Shown: positions 24,707-33,375, counted from the first letter of the stretch. The stretch: 64,000 nt of DNA from an uncultured Prevotellaceae bacterium (GCA_946415365.1 CAMKSE010000012.1:1-64000), one strand, 5' to 3'. Notes: generated by a model from the letters alone, not told the origin. Program-made: numbers and translations.

Positions 24707-27216
24707 TCAGACTATTCGACATACTCTTTTCTGCAATGGGACTGGTGGTTCTCTCGCCACTATTCCTGATTCTGTATGTGCTGATCAGACTCACCAGCAA
24801 AGGCCCGGGCTTCTTTATCCAAGAGCGTATCGGATTGGGCGGCAAGCCCTTCGGACTGTACAAGTTCCGTTCCATGCGCACTGATTCTGAGAGCGAAGGC
24901 CTCATTACCATAGGTGAACACGACAGCCGCATCACCCGCATCGGACACTTCATCAGGAAATATAAACTCGACGAACTGCCCCAGCTGCTCAACGTGCTGA
25001 AGGGCGACATGAGTATGGTGGGACCAAGACCCGAGGTGAGAAAATACGTCGAACTGTATACTGACGAGCAGCGGAAGGTACTTGACGTGAAGCCTGGCAT
25101 CACCGACTACGCCTCCATAGAGTATGTGAACGAGAACGAGCTGCTGGGCGATGCCGAGGATCCAGACCGTGTGTATGTGGAGCAGGTCATGCCCAACAAG
25201 CTGAAGCTGAACATGAAGTATATCCAGAACAAGAGCCTGACGGAGTACTTCAAGATCATCTTCCTGACACTGAAGAGCATTGCCAGCATCAGCATCTTCA
25301 ACAAACTCATCAACTGGTACTTCAACAAGAAGTCGCTACCCTTCTGGGGCATCTTCCTCATGGACTGCACCATCGTATATGGCTCTTTCCTCTTCATTTA
25401 TCAGCAGTTCAACAGCGGAAAGGATGCACTTTACGTCATTGAGCGGCTGACGCTCTGCATTCTCACATATCTGGTGTTCTACATCATCGGCTTCCGCATC
25501 TTCCGAACCTATTCAGGCATACTGCGCTACTCATCATTCGTGGATCTGAAGAAGGTGGGTTATGCTACACTTTGGGGTCTGGCGCTGTCGGAGATAGCAC
25601 ATTTCCTGCTATGCGGGCATGAGATATACTCCTACCTGACACCCATACAAATACTGGTAGCCACCATCCTCGCCACGTTCCTGCTCTGGCTTGTACGTAT
25701 CGGCGTGAAGACCATCTACGACGTCACGCTAAAGGGCATCCACTCGAAATACGCATATATCTACGGCGTGAAGAACGGCGGTATTGCCATTGCCAAGCAT
25801 ATCAGGAACGAGAATCCCGCAAGGTTCGACCTGAAGGGTTTCATCTCCGACGACAAGAATGTGGAGGACAAGATACTGATGGGTGTGAGAGTGCACAGGC
25901 TGGACGAGACCTTGCTACAGACGATGGCCGACGAGGGTATTGAGGCCCTGATCGTGTCCCCATACCGTAAGGAGTCATTCCTACAGAACGAGGCACTTCT
26001 CGACAAACTGATCAATGCCGGCATTCACATCTACCTTACCCAGGAGGCACAAGAGTGGGATAAGGTCATTGGAGGAGCCTCCCCACAACTGAAAGAGGTC
26101 AGCATCGAAGACCTGTTGCCGAGACAAGAGATTGTCATAGACATGAAGTCGGTAGGTGAGCAACTGACGGGCAAATGTATCATGATCACTGGTTCTGCAG
26201 GAAGCATCGGACAGGAAATCGTACAGCAAGTATGCAAATTCAATCCTGGAAGACTCATACTAATAGACCAGGCAGAGACACCTCAGCACGACCTCCGACT
26301 GGTGATGGAAAAGCAATGGCCCAACGTTAATGCGGAGGTGTTGGTGGCAAGCATCTGTCACCAGAAACATTTAGAGTCTCTGTTCCGAGAGTACAGACCC
26401 GACTACGTGTTCCATGCAGCGGCCTACAAACATGTACCGATGTTGGAGGATAATCCTGAGGAGAGCGTATATAATAATATATATGGTACGCGCGTGTTAG
26501 CCGACTTTGCAGTGAAGTACGGCGTAAAGAAGTTTGTGATGATCTCCACCGACAAGGCCGTGAATCCCTCGAACGTGATGGGTTGTTCGAAGCGTATCTG
26601 CGAGATCTACGTGCAGAGTCTCGACAAGGCTATCAAGAGCGGCGTGGTGAAGGGTGTGACACAGTTCGTTACCACTCGCTTCGGAAATGTTTTAGGATCC
26701 AACGGTTCGGTCATCCCATTATTCAGGGAACAGATAAAGAACGGCGGTCCCGTGACGGTGACTCATCCAGAGATAATTCGCTACTTCATGCTGATTCCCG
26801 AGGCCTGCAAACTCGTGTTGGAGGCTGGCACGAAGGGCAACGGTGGAGAGATATTCGTGTTCGACATGGGCAAGGCCGTAAAGATTGATGACCTGGCAAA
26901 GCGCATGATTCAACTCAGTGGTGCAAAGGGTGTGGAGATAAAATACACGGGTCTGCGTCAGGGAGAGAAACTCTTTGAGGAACTGCTGGACGCTGAAGAA
27001 ACCACCATACCATCGTTCCATAAGAAGATTAGGATTGCAAAGGTAAGAGAATACGACTACCACTGCATCTGCAAAAAGATTGATGATCTCTACACCATCT
27101 GCGAGCATTACGACAAGATGGCCACCGTCAAGAAGATGAAGCAGATCGTGCCAGAGTTCAAGAGCAAGAACTCCATCTACGAAGAATTGGACGCTGAGTT
27201 GGAAGCTGCCCAATAA
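24703..27216 (+). CDS. Phosphoglycosyl transferase fused to membrane UDP-sugar 4,6-dehydratase (PglC-PglF type)
   Basis: 837 residues. Residues 1-200 are a monotopic phosphoglycosyl transferase: membrane re-entrant helix LFDILFSAMGLVVLSPLFLILYV, KFRSMRTDSE, KLDELPQLLNVLKGDMSMVGPRPE (the DE pair is catalytic). About 205-335: four hydrophobic helices. About 350-480: first Rossmann-like domain. About 490-837: short-chain dehydratase with NAD loop GSAGSIGQE and catalytic STDKAVNPSNVMGCSK (Met in place of Tyr, usual in CapD/FlaA1/PglF). The start is a TTG overlapping the aminotransferase stop. The fusion joins making the initiating sugar nucleotide with loading it onto undecaprenyl phosphate. Confidence 0.9.
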   Translation: MIRLFDILFSAMGLVVLSPLFLILYVLIRLTSKGPGFFIQERIGLGGKPFGLYKFRSMRTDSESEGLITIGEHDSRITRIGHFIRKYKLDELPQLLNVLKGDMSMVGPRPEVRKYVELYTDEQRKVLDVKPGITDYASIEYVNENELLGDAEDPDRVYVEQVMPNKLKLNMKYIQNKSLTEYFKIIFLTLKSIASISIFNKLINWYFNKKSLPFWGIFLMDCTIVYGSFLFIYQQFNSGKDALYVIERLTLCILTYLVFYIIGFRIFRTYSGILRYSSFVDLKKVGYATLWGLALSEIAHFLLCGHEIYSYLTPIQILVATILATFLLWLVRIGVKTIYDVTLKGIHSKYAYIYGVKNGGIAIAKHIRNENPARFDLKGFISDDKNVEDKILMGVRVHRLDETLLQTMADEGIEALIVSPYRKESFLQNEALLDKLINAGIHIYLTQEAQEWDKVIGGASPQLKEVSIEDLLPRQEIVIDMKSVGEQLTGKCIMITGSAGSIGQEIVQQVCKFNPGRLILIDQAETPQHDLRLVMEKQWPNVNAEVLVASICHQKHLESLFREYRPDYVFHAAAYKHVPMLEDNPEESVYNNIYGTRVLADFAVKYGVKKFVMISTDKAVNPSNVMGCSKRICEIYVQSLDKAIKSGVVKGVTQFVTTRFGNVLGSNGSVIPLFREQIKNGGPVTVTHPEIIRYFMLIPEACKLVLEAGTKGNGGEIFVFDMGKAVKIDDLAKRMIQLSGAKGVEIKYTGLRQGEKLFEELLDAEETTIPSFHKKIRIAKVREYDYHCICKKIDDLYTICEHYDKMATVKKMKQIVPEFKSKNSIYEELDAELEAAQ

Positions 27217-27224
27217 AAAGCATT

Positions 27225-27665
27225 CTAATACCTTCGGAAGTGCAGACGAAGTTCGTCGTTGAACAGCACCATTCTATCATCATTCAATTCCTCGATGGAG
27301 AAAACTTCCTCTAAGTCATATATGCCGTAGGGTTTCAGAATCTCCACATCGTCTATTGGTTCATCCGTCTCATACAGATGGTGAAGGACAGGAGACGATA
27401 AGTTCAGGGTATAGGCTCCCCTTTCAAACCTGAACAACAAGCCCTCTCCCAGATACTTCCCGTTTTCTGAGAAACGAATCTGAAGCAGTTTGCCTTGGAT
27501 TCCCCAGTATATAAGGGCCTCACGCGTATCTGTAATGCCTCCTGTAGCCAAAGTGTCTACCTGGCTCATCTGCCAATAGCCATCCAGTTGTTTGTTTCCT
27601 GAGGTCTCTAATTCACAGGAGACAAGCAGCATGCTGAATGCCAGTACACAAATTATCTTTCTCAT
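27225..27665 (-). CDS. Small lipocalin-like lipoprotein
   Basis: 146 residues. The signal peptide ends in the lipobox MLLVSCE (Cys about 17). The core begins LDGYWQMSQVDTLATGG, the pattern of small lipocalin-like beta-barrels in Bacteroidetes, and ends DDRMVLFNDELRLHFRRY. Its start overlaps the wzi stop by 4 bp, so the two are coupled. It converges on the exopolysaccharide locus. Function unknown; probably envelope-associated. Confidence 0.65.
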   Translation of the reverse strand: MRKIICVLAFSMLLVSCELETSGNKQLDGYWQMSQVDTLATGGITDTREALIYWGIQGKLLQIRFSENGKYLGEGLLFRFERGAYTLNLSSPVLHHLYETDEPIDDVEILKPYGIYDLEEVFSIEELNDDRMVLFNDELRLHFRRY

Positions 27666-29257
27666 TTCTTCTTTCCTTTAAGTATACCGTTCTTGGCAAT
27701 TGTTAATTGCACGCCATAGTTATCACCCATGAGTTCTCCGAAGTCCATGCCTAAAGCACCTCTCAAGCTCCAACCCTTGAATTTGGAAGTGTTTGCGAAA
27801 GAATAGTCAGCTTCGGCAAGCAGAGAGATTGTTTTGCGTGGTTCGGAGTAAGGTGTATCGTAAGTACCATAGCCTTTCAGATAGGTTCCAAGTAAACGAT
27901 AATGGAAACCAGGGACGGGGTCACCGCTGAATCCGATATGGAAGGCTGTGCTACGATTGTTCTTCACTTCTATCGACCCGTCACTATTATATAAAGGTGA
28001 CAGGAAGAGAGGATTACCGATGACCTGCCCCCAATGCTGCCAACCTGTATAAAGACTGTGATTATAGTAATTATCCTGTCCGCCCAGATGATCTGAGATG
28101 ACCTCATCGTGATCATGGTACACTGGACCGCTCTGGTATTTGGAACCGAGATATTCCAATAAGAATCTATTTAACCAAGGGGCATCCAGAAAACGAATCT
28201 CGATTCCCAGCTGGATATCCTTCAAAGCATAAAGGAAATAACGGCGGTCCTTCTTTTCATTCCACTCGGAGCCTTCGCCATATCCATCATAATCCATGAA
28301 CAACATGGACGAATGGTCTTCAAAGAAATGGTCGACATAGAAGCTGAATCCCCATTCCTCTGTGTCGAAATTAAAACGCGCCACCCAACTGCCCAGACTG
28401 TTTCCTGCGCCACCTGTATAGTCGTCGTCAACAGTATCTTTTCCCCCTGGTACAAAGGCTCTCAACATGCCTTTAACACCTCCCTCCTGATGAACGACAT
28501 CATCGGGAGTGCCATCTGAATGGAAACGGTAACAATCTCCTCCAAACTGAGTGGCGAGCTCTCCTCCTAATTCTATTGAGAACAACACTTCCTCGGGATT
28601 ACCGATCTTCAGATATCCCGCCTTGGAGTGATAGAGCATACCTTCGGTATATTTATGATGCTGATTGGTAAAATCCTTCTGCCAGGCATCATCGGTAGTC
28701 TTGCCATAGGCTATGTGACCCTTCAGCGACAGCCAGTTTCTGGTATGGGGAATCGTCCAGTAGTCAGGCAGTGCCAGACGTACCTGTGGAATGGGACGGG
28801 CATTGATACCAAAGGTCTGGGAACCGGAACTCAACTCCTGATTCTTCAACTCCATCGGCTGCTCTTTGGCTCCGATAGTGAGCGTTCCCTTCAACCAGCG
28901 CCCCTCAACGTATGCCTGCTGCACGACAAGTGTACTGGTAAACCCTGCGGCAACAACAGCATCCAACCCGTAGCCAATGCCCCACTTACGGCCATTGTCT
29001 AACGCCAGTGGACGCTCAATGGCTCCCCACAGATAGCCGTTCGTCGTCTTCAGTGAACTAAGACCGTACTTGTTGGCATTCAGCCAAAGCGGGTTATGAT
29101 CACCGCCTCCCACCGTAGCCTGCATCTCTGCACGATAGGCCAGACTGTCGAACAGCGAACGCTCCTGTCCCTGTGCAGGTAACAGCCACCCTGCCATGAT
29201 GAAGAAAAGAGCGATAAAACATCTTTTTTTCTTGTCAATTTGATTCCTTGACACCAT
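27662..29257 (-). CDS. Capsule assembly Wzi-family outer-membrane protein
   Basis: 531 residues. A signal peptide (CFIALFFIMAGWLLPAQGQ) precedes an aromatic-rich beta-barrel (YRAEMQATVGGGDHNPLWLNANKYGLSS; GYLWGAIERPLA). This is the Bacteroidetes form of Wzi, which helps attach capsule or EPS to the cell surface. It faces the polysaccharide locus and probably serves it. There are several -strand amphipathic repeats and a C-terminal strand GVQLTIAKNGIL. Confidence 0.85.
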   Translation of the reverse strand: MVSRNQIDKKKRCFIALFFIMAGWLLPAQGQERSLFDSLAYRAEMQATVGGGDHNPLWLNANKYGLSSLKTTNGYLWGAIERPLALDNGRKWGIGYGLDAVVAAGFTSTLVVQQAYVEGRWLKGTLTIGAKEQPMELKNQELSSGSQTFGINARPIPQVRLALPDYWTIPHTRNWLSLKGHIAYGKTTDDAWQKDFTNQHHKYTEGMLYHSKAGYLKIGNPEEVLFSIELGGELATQFGGDCYRFHSDGTPDDVVHQEGGVKGMLRAFVPGGKDTVDDDYTGGAGNSLGSWVARFNFDTEEWGFSFYVDHFFEDHSSMLFMDYDGYGEGSEWNEKKDRRYFLYALKDIQLGIEIRFLDAPWLNRFLLEYLGSKYQSGPVYHDHDEVISDHLGGQDNYYNHSLYTGWQHWGQVIGNPLFLSPLYNSDGSIEVKNNRSTAFHIGFSGDPVPGFHYRLLGTYLKGYGTYDTPYSEPRKTISLLAEADYSFANTSKFKGWSLRGALGMDFGELMGDNYGVQLTIAKNGILKGKKK

Positions 29258-29277
29258 AATATATAATATTTGGCTGC

Positions 29278-29285
29278 AAAATTAC
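29278..29285 (-). promoter_or_regulatory. -7 element upstream of wzi
   Basis: The minus strand reads TAATTTTG 21 bp before the wzi ATG. A second TAATTTTG lies at 29309-29302. Confidence 0.55.
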
Positions 29286-29312
29286 AAAAATAATCCGAGA
29301 CAAAATTACAAT

Positions 29313-29348
29313 TTAGGGATTTTCCCCTGCCCGATTAGGGAAAATCCT
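29313..29348. promoter_or_regulatory. Inverted repeat operator candidate
   Basis: TTAGGGATTTTCCC (29314-29327) and TTAGGGAAAATCC (29336-29348) form an inverted pair just upstream of the -33 box of the 29429 gene. Confidence 0.4.
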
Positions 29349-29380
29349 TTGCGTAGGAGCGTTTTTTGTTGTTCCTTTGC
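29349..29380 (+). promoter_or_regulatory. Promoter of the 29429 repeat-protein gene
   Basis: TTTG (29349-29352), 20 nt, TTCCTTTG (29373-29380). Confidence 0.7.
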
Positions 29381-29428
29381 AACGTAGAAAAGAAAATTCA
29401 ATTGTAAAACCCTTTAAAAGTTACGAGT

Positions 29429-30448
29429 ATGAAGAAGATGATTTTCGCACTGATGATGATGCTGACAGCATCAGTCTCTGCAAACGCTATGAGTTATGAG
29501 CAGGCCCGTAACGAGGCCTTGTTCCTGACCGATAAGATGGCCTATGAGCTTAATCTGACTGATGAGCAGTATGAGGCAGCCTACGAGATCAACCTCGACT
29601 ACCTGATGGGTGTCACCAGCCGCGACGATGTGTTCGGTCTGTACTGGGAGCGCCGCAACCTCGACCTGAGCTATATCCTGCTCGACTGGCAATGGAACGC
29701 CTACCTGGCAGCCTCTTATTTCTATCGTCCACTGTATTGGGATGCTGGCTACTGGCACTTCGGCATCTATGCCCGCTACCCGCACCGCAGCTACTTATAC
29801 TTCGGACGTCCTCACTTCTATTCCACCTATCATGGAGGTCACGCCTGGCACAGGGTGGGCGGTCGCGGATACTATCACGGCCACAGCAACCACTTCCGTG
29901 GCAACGGCAGAGAGCACTTCGGCATGCACGACCGCATGAATCGCGGTGACTTCCGTGGCAACCGCCACAGCTCTACCCGGGTGACGGCTGGCAACAGAGA
30001 TGGTCACAGGATGGAGCATGGAAATCGCAGCATGGATCGTGGCAACCGTGCCATAGAGCGTAACAACCGTACTATTGAGCGTGGTAACAGGACCATAGAG
30101 CGCCAGAACCGTACCATCGAGCGCAACAATCGTACGATAGAGCGCGGCAACAGGACGATTGAGCGTAACAACCGCAGCATAGATCGCGGCAGTTCACGTA
30201 ACAGTGGTTCCTACAACAGCAGCCCTCGTGGCGGTTCACGTAGCAGCAGCTTTAGCGGAGGCTCTCGCAGCGGTGGAAGCTTCAGCGGTGGTTCTCATAG
30301 CAGTGGATCGCGCAGCGGCGGAAGCTTTGGCGGTGGTTCTCACAGCAGTGGATCACGCAGCGGCGGAAGTAGTTTCAGCGGCGGTCACAGCGGTGGTGGG
30401 CACAGCGGTGGTGGACACAGCGGCGGAGGTCACGGAGGTCGCAGGTAG
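29429..30448 (+). CDS. Secreted protein with NRTIER repeats and a Ser/Gly/His-rich tail
   Basis: 339 residues. The signal peptide (MKKMIFALMMMLTASVSANA) is followed by a helical segment with LNLTDEQYEAAYEINLDYLMG (about 40-60) and a Tyr/Trp-rich region. His/Arg/Gly-rich sequence leads into eight tandem 7-residue units of the form GNRTIER (DNA 30020-30187), then a low-complexity SGGSRSGGSFSGG/GHSGGG tail to the end. The tail is strongly basic and could bind nucleic acid, polysaccharide or metal (inference). I recognise no family with known function. It has its own promoter and operator-like repeat, next to wzi. Confidence 0.75.
   Translation: MKKMIFALMMMLTASVSANAMSYEQARNEALFLTDKMAYELNLTDEQYEAAYEINLDYLMGVTSRDDVFGLYWERRNLDLSYILLDWQWNAYLAASYFYRPLYWDAGYWHFGIYARYPHRSYLYFGRPHFYSTYHGGHAWHRVGGRGYYHGHSNHFRGNGREHFGMHDRMNRGDFRGNRHSSTRVTAGNRDGHRMEHGNRSMDRGNRAIERNNRTIERGNRTIERQNRTIERNNRTIERGNRTIERNNRSIDRGSSRNSGSYNSSPRGGSRSSSFSGGSRSGGSFSGGSHSSGSRSGGSFGGGSHSSGSRSGGSSFSGGHSGGGHSGGGHSGGGHGGRR
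30020..30187 (+). repeat. Eight tandem 21-bp coding repeats (GNRTIER)
   Basis: Eight in-frame 21-bp units encoding [GNQ]NR[TAS][IM][ED]R. Synonymous positions vary, so the repeat is maintained at protein level rather than being a fresh DNA duplication. Confidence 0.85.
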
Positions 30449-30450
30449 AA

Positions 30451-30960
30451 TCAGAGCAACAGTTCTCTGACTTCCGCATTCGACATCTTTTGAATTTCTC
30501 TCATTGACTTGTGATAATATACGGCCTGTATGGCTTTGTTGATAATGCCATGTCCTACGGCCAACACCTTCTTTCCTGGGAATGTCTCTCTGACATAGGT
30601 GATGAATTCGCCCGCCCTGGAAAGAAGGTTTTCCAATGATTCCACATTATCGGGAAACGGTTCGTTCTTCAGGTCGGGGATATACCGTCCGGTGAAGTCG
30701 CCCCAGTCGCGTTCCCTCAACAGCGGCGTCTTCACGACCTCCAGACCATGAGGAGCCGCTACGATAGCCGCTGTATCAACAGCACGTTTCAAGTCGCTGG
30801 ACACAATGACGTCTATCTCCCTGTCCTTCCACTCCTCACTGAGTTCCTGAGCCTGAAGGATACCACGCTCGTTGAGTTCTCCCTGTGTCTGACCCTGCAT
30901 GGTCTGATTGGCATTATCAACCGTTTCTCCGTGCCTTACAAGATATAATATGGTACTCAT
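30451..30960 (-). CDS. Histidine phosphatase family protein (phosphoglycerate-mutase-like)
   Basis: 169 residues. The N-terminal LVRHGETVDNANQTMQGQTQGELNERG carries the catalytic RHG and phosphate-binding Arg/Asn. The second His is in VLAVGHGIINKAI (about 137). Acidic residue ERDWGDFTG (about 85). Small cytosolic enzymes of this branch dephosphorylate sugar phosphates, cobalamin intermediates or nucleotides; the substrate is not readable. It converges with the repeat-protein gene, 2 bp apart. Confidence 0.88.
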   Translation of the reverse strand: MSTILYLVRHGETVDNANQTMQGQTQGELNERGILQAQELSEEWKDREIDVIVSSDLKRAVDTAAIVAAPHGLEVVKTPLLRERDWGDFTGRYIPDLKNEPFPDNVESLENLLSRAGEFITYVRETFPGKKVLAVGHGIINKAIQAVYYHKSMREIQKMSNAEVRELLL

Positions 30961-30976
30961 TCACATTAATTTGGTG

Positions 30977-30984
30977 CAAAATTA
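30977..30984 (-). promoter_or_regulatory. -7 element of the histidine phosphatase gene
   Basis: TAATTTTG followed by CACC on the minus strand, 17 bp before the ATG. Confidence 0.6.
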
Positions 30985-31026
30985 AAAATAATCTGTGATT
31001 ATCTGTGTAATCTGAGGCTTTTTTTG

Positions 31027-31034
31027 TATTTTTG
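31027..31034 (+). promoter_or_regulatory. -7 element of the DUF308 gene
   Basis: TATTTTTG followed by CAGCG. It rules out the in-frame TTG at 31032 as a start. Confidence 0.65.
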
Positions 31035-31061
31035 CAGCGTAAATATGAGCAAACAACCATT

Positions 31062-31757
31062 ATGAAGATATTTCAGAGTTCCGTTTTCCGCGCCATCAGC
31101 GCCATTGCCGTAGGTATCCTGCTGATCAAGTATCCTGACAACACTGTCACATGGCTCACCGTTGCCATAGGTGTGCTGTTCTTCCTTTCAGGTATCATCT
31201 CACTGGTGGTATATATCAATGCCAGAAGGAATGCGTCTGAATACAAAATCACCGATGCCGAAGGAAACGTGGTGGCAGGAGAGCGTCCGACCTTCCCGAT
31301 TGTTGGCGTGGGAAGCATCATTCTCGGAGCCATCCTCGCTCTGACGCCCAACATCTTCATCACCGCCCTGATGTATATCATCGGCGGTATGCTCATTCTG
31401 GGAGCCATCAACCAGTACATGAACCTTGTCAATGCCAGGAAATACGGCAAGATAGGCTTCGGCTACTGGATATTCCCCTCCATTATCCTCATCACTGGTA
31501 TCTACGTCATGCTCCGTCCGATGGATCCCGCAAGTGTCGCCATGCTGATTCTCGGCTGGTGTACGTTACTCTACGGTGTGACGGAGATGATCAACTCACT
31601 GAAGTTCTACTCCGACAAGCGGAAATACGCTAAGGCTCAGGAGATAGCCGTCGCTGAAGAGATAGCTTCGTCTGAAGCAGAAGAAGTCACTGAAGCAGAA
31701 GAAGTCACGGCGTCGGAAAGCGACTATACGCTTCCTGAACCTAAGACTGAGGAGTAA
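31062..31757 (+). CDS. HdeD/DUF308 family membrane protein
   Basis: 231 residues from the ATG at 31062. Six hydrophobic helices in three pairs (FRAISAIAVGILLI, WLTVAIGVLFFLSGIISLVVYI, VGVGSIILGAILALT, FITALMYIIGGMLILGAINQ, YWIFPSIILITGIYVML, VAMLILGWCTLLYGVTEMI) fit DUF308/HdeD. The C-terminal about 45 residues are a cytosolic Glu/Ala-rich repeat (EEVTEAEEVTASES). HdeD in E. coli is linked to acid stress; the role here is unknown. The 3' end overlaps the convergent UDG-like gene by 34 bp. Confidence 0.8.
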   Translation: MKIFQSSVFRAISAIAVGILLIKYPDNTVTWLTVAIGVLFFLSGIISLVVYINARRNASEYKITDAEGNVVAGERPTFPIVGVGSIILGAILALTPNIFITALMYIIGGMLILGAINQYMNLVNARKYGKIGFGYWIFPSIILITGIYVMLRPMDPASVAMLILGWCTLLYGVTEMINSLKFYSDKRKYAKAQEIAVAEEIASSEAEEVTEAEEVTASESDYTLPEPKTEE

Positions 31758-32311
31758 AACGCAGCCTTACGTTCTATTTTCATAGGATATGCCCTCGAAG
31801 AACTGGGCATACGATACAGACGCAGTTTGCGCCCGTCGAGCTCGAACGCCGTATAATCCCCTACCCCAGGACCTTCTATGCCAAACTGCCTGCTGGCGAT
31901 GTCCGTGGCCAGCTGTCCCGCTGTGATCACCACCCGGCATTCCGGCAGTTTACGGAGCATGGCGCAGAGGTCTGTCTCCTCCACAACCTCAAGGTCTTTG
32001 TCTGAGGCTGTGCCGGTAGTACGGCGGATACGCGTGGCCGTATCAAAGAGGGCTATACCCTGTTCCTTGAGAAACGGGATGAGTTCATCCAGACGGAAGG
32101 TCTTGGATGTGGCATCTACGAAATGATCCTTGTCGTTGAAGAAGATCAAGCCGAAAATCCTCCACATGTCGTTAATGTAGTTCGGATAATAGAACTTCAT
32201 CGACCATCGTTTCTCCGACGGAGGAAATGTGCCCAGCATCAGCATTCTGGCGCCTTCAGGCAGAAACGGCTCAAAAGGATGACTCTCGACTGTCAACTGT
32301 TCGCTGTTCAC
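31724..32311 (-). CDS. Uracil-DNA-glycosylase-superfamily protein
   Basis: 195 residues. LMLGTFPPSEKRW (about 24-36) resembles motif 1 of the UDG superfamily (GxxPG-like loop), and RMPSSSRAYP (about 168-177) resembles the C-terminal HPSPxS loop, with Met in place of His. The His to Met change and absence of a clear catalytic Asp/Asn leave activity open. The start is GTG (32311-32309), sharing one base with the udk stop and lying in a heptad array. The 3' end overlaps the DUF308 gene. Confidence 0.7.
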   Translation of the reverse strand: MNSEQLTVESHPFEPFLPEGARMLMLGTFPPSEKRWSMKFYYPNYINDMWRIFGLIFFNDKDHFVDATSKTFRLDELIPFLKEQGIALFDTATRIRRTTGTASDKDLEVVEETDLCAMLRKLPECRVVITAGQLATDIASRQFGIEGPGVGDYTAFELDGRKLRLYRMPSSSRAYPMKIERKAAFYSSVLGSGSV

Positions 32312-32315
32312 TACG
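32281..32315. repeat. Heptanucleotide array spanning a stop/start junction
   Basis: Five degenerate 7-nt units (GACTGTC/AACTGTT type on plus) cover the N-terminal codons and GTG start of the UDG-like gene and the TAG stop of udk. Confidence 0.65.
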
Positions 32316-32946
32316 CGTGTTTCATCTCTTCCTTGACCTCCTTTGAGAACAACTCAATGTATGTCTTCAGGATGTCAATGCCCCGTTTGTTCTCACGCCC
32401 CCAGGGAATAATGAGGTCGGCAAACTTCTTTGTCGGCTCGATGAACTGCTCATGCATGGGTTTCACGTCGTTCTCATAGTGGTCGAGCACCATATCCACG
32501 GTACGTCCACGCTCCACCACATCACGGCGGATATTCCGGATCAGCCGCACATCACTGTCGGTATCCACGAAGATTTTCAGGTCCATCATGTCGCGCAGTT
32601 TCTTATGGTGCAGCGTCATGATGCCCTCAAGGATAATCACGGGTTTCGGCTCCACATGCACCGTTTCCGGCAAACGGTTGGAGAGCACATACGAATAAGT
32701 GGGCTGCTCAATGGCCTCACCATTCTTCAGTTTCTTGATCTGCTCCGTCAGCAACTTCCAGTCAAAGGCGTCAGGATGGTCGAAGTTGATGTTACGGCGC
32801 TCTTCCTCCGTCAGGTCCGAGGTGTCGTTATAATATGAGTCCAACGGAATGACTGCCGCACAATGGGGAGGCAGCACCTTGGCAATACGCTTCACGACGG
32901 TGGTCTTGCCCGAACCAGAACCGCCAGCGATTCCTATAATAATCAT
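32311..32946 (-). CDS. udk: Uridine kinase
   Basis: 211 residues. It phosphorylates uridine/cytidine in pyrimidine salvage. P-loop GGSGSGKTT (about 8-16), PLDSYYND substrate segment, NINFDHPDAFD, and VILEGIMTLHHKKLRDMMDLKIFVDTDSDVRLIRNIRRD with the lid Arg residues, all standard. Usual length. Confidence 0.95.
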   Translation of the reverse strand: MIIIGIAGGSGSGKTTVVKRIAKVLPPHCAAVIPLDSYYNDTSDLTEEERRNINFDHPDAFDWKLLTEQIKKLKNGEAIEQPTYSYVLSNRLPETVHVEPKPVIILEGIMTLHHKKLRDMMDLKIFVDTDSDVRLIRNIRRDVVERGRTVDMVLDHYENDVKPMHEQFIEPTKKFADLIIPWGRENKRGIDILKTYIELFSKEVKEEMKHA

Positions 32947-32968
32947 AGTCAGGGTCTTTTAGTGGGTA

Positions 32969-32976
32969 CAAAGTTA
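32969..32976 (-). promoter_or_regulatory. -7 element of udk
   Basis: TAACTTTG on the minus strand, 23 bp before the udk ATG. Confidence 0.6.
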
Positions 32977-33036
32977 AGAAAAATATTTCGAAACGACATC
33001 ATTTTATCAAAGGAAAAACAAAAAAGAAGTGAAAAG

Positions 33037-33068
33037 TTTGCGTAATCCGAAAAATCTTCGTACCTTTG
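33037..33068 (+). promoter_or_regulatory. Promoter of rpmE2
   Basis: TTTG (33037-33040), 20 nt, TACCTTTG (33061-33068) followed by CAGC; exact consensus spacing. Confidence 0.85.
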
Positions 33069-33120
33069 CAGCCCAATATGAGAATTTGATCTATTTATAA
33101 ATTAATATTTTTAACTCAAA

Positions 33121-33375
33121 ATGAAAAAAGGTATTCATCCTGAAAACTATCGCCCCGTCGTGTTCAAGGACATGTCCAACGGCGATATGTTCCTTACGAA
33201 GTCTACTGCAAAAACAACAGAGACCGTAGAATTCGAAGGCGAAACTTACCCTGTGGTAAAAGTAGAAATCTCCAGCACCTCTCACCCGTTCTACACTGGT
33301 AAGAGCAAGCTCGTCGACACCGCTGGACGCGTCGACAAGTTCATGAGCCGCTATGGCAAGGCCGCCAAGAAGTAA
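33121..33375 (+). CDS. rpmE2: 50S ribosomal protein L31 type B
   Basis: 84 residues: [30 protein letters not shown] through [30 protein letters not shown]. It lacks the zinc-binding Cys residues of type A L31, as expected for type B. It stands alone between its promoter and a strong terminator. Confidence 0.97.
   Translation: MKKGIHPENYRPVVFKDMSNGDMFLTKSTAKTTETVEFEGETYPVVKVEISSTSHPFYTGKSKLVDTAGRVDKFMSRYGKAAKK

Noticed and set aside
30020..30187. Regular 21-bp repeats as a CRISPR-like array
   Set aside because: No spacers; contiguous in-frame coding units of a secreted protein.
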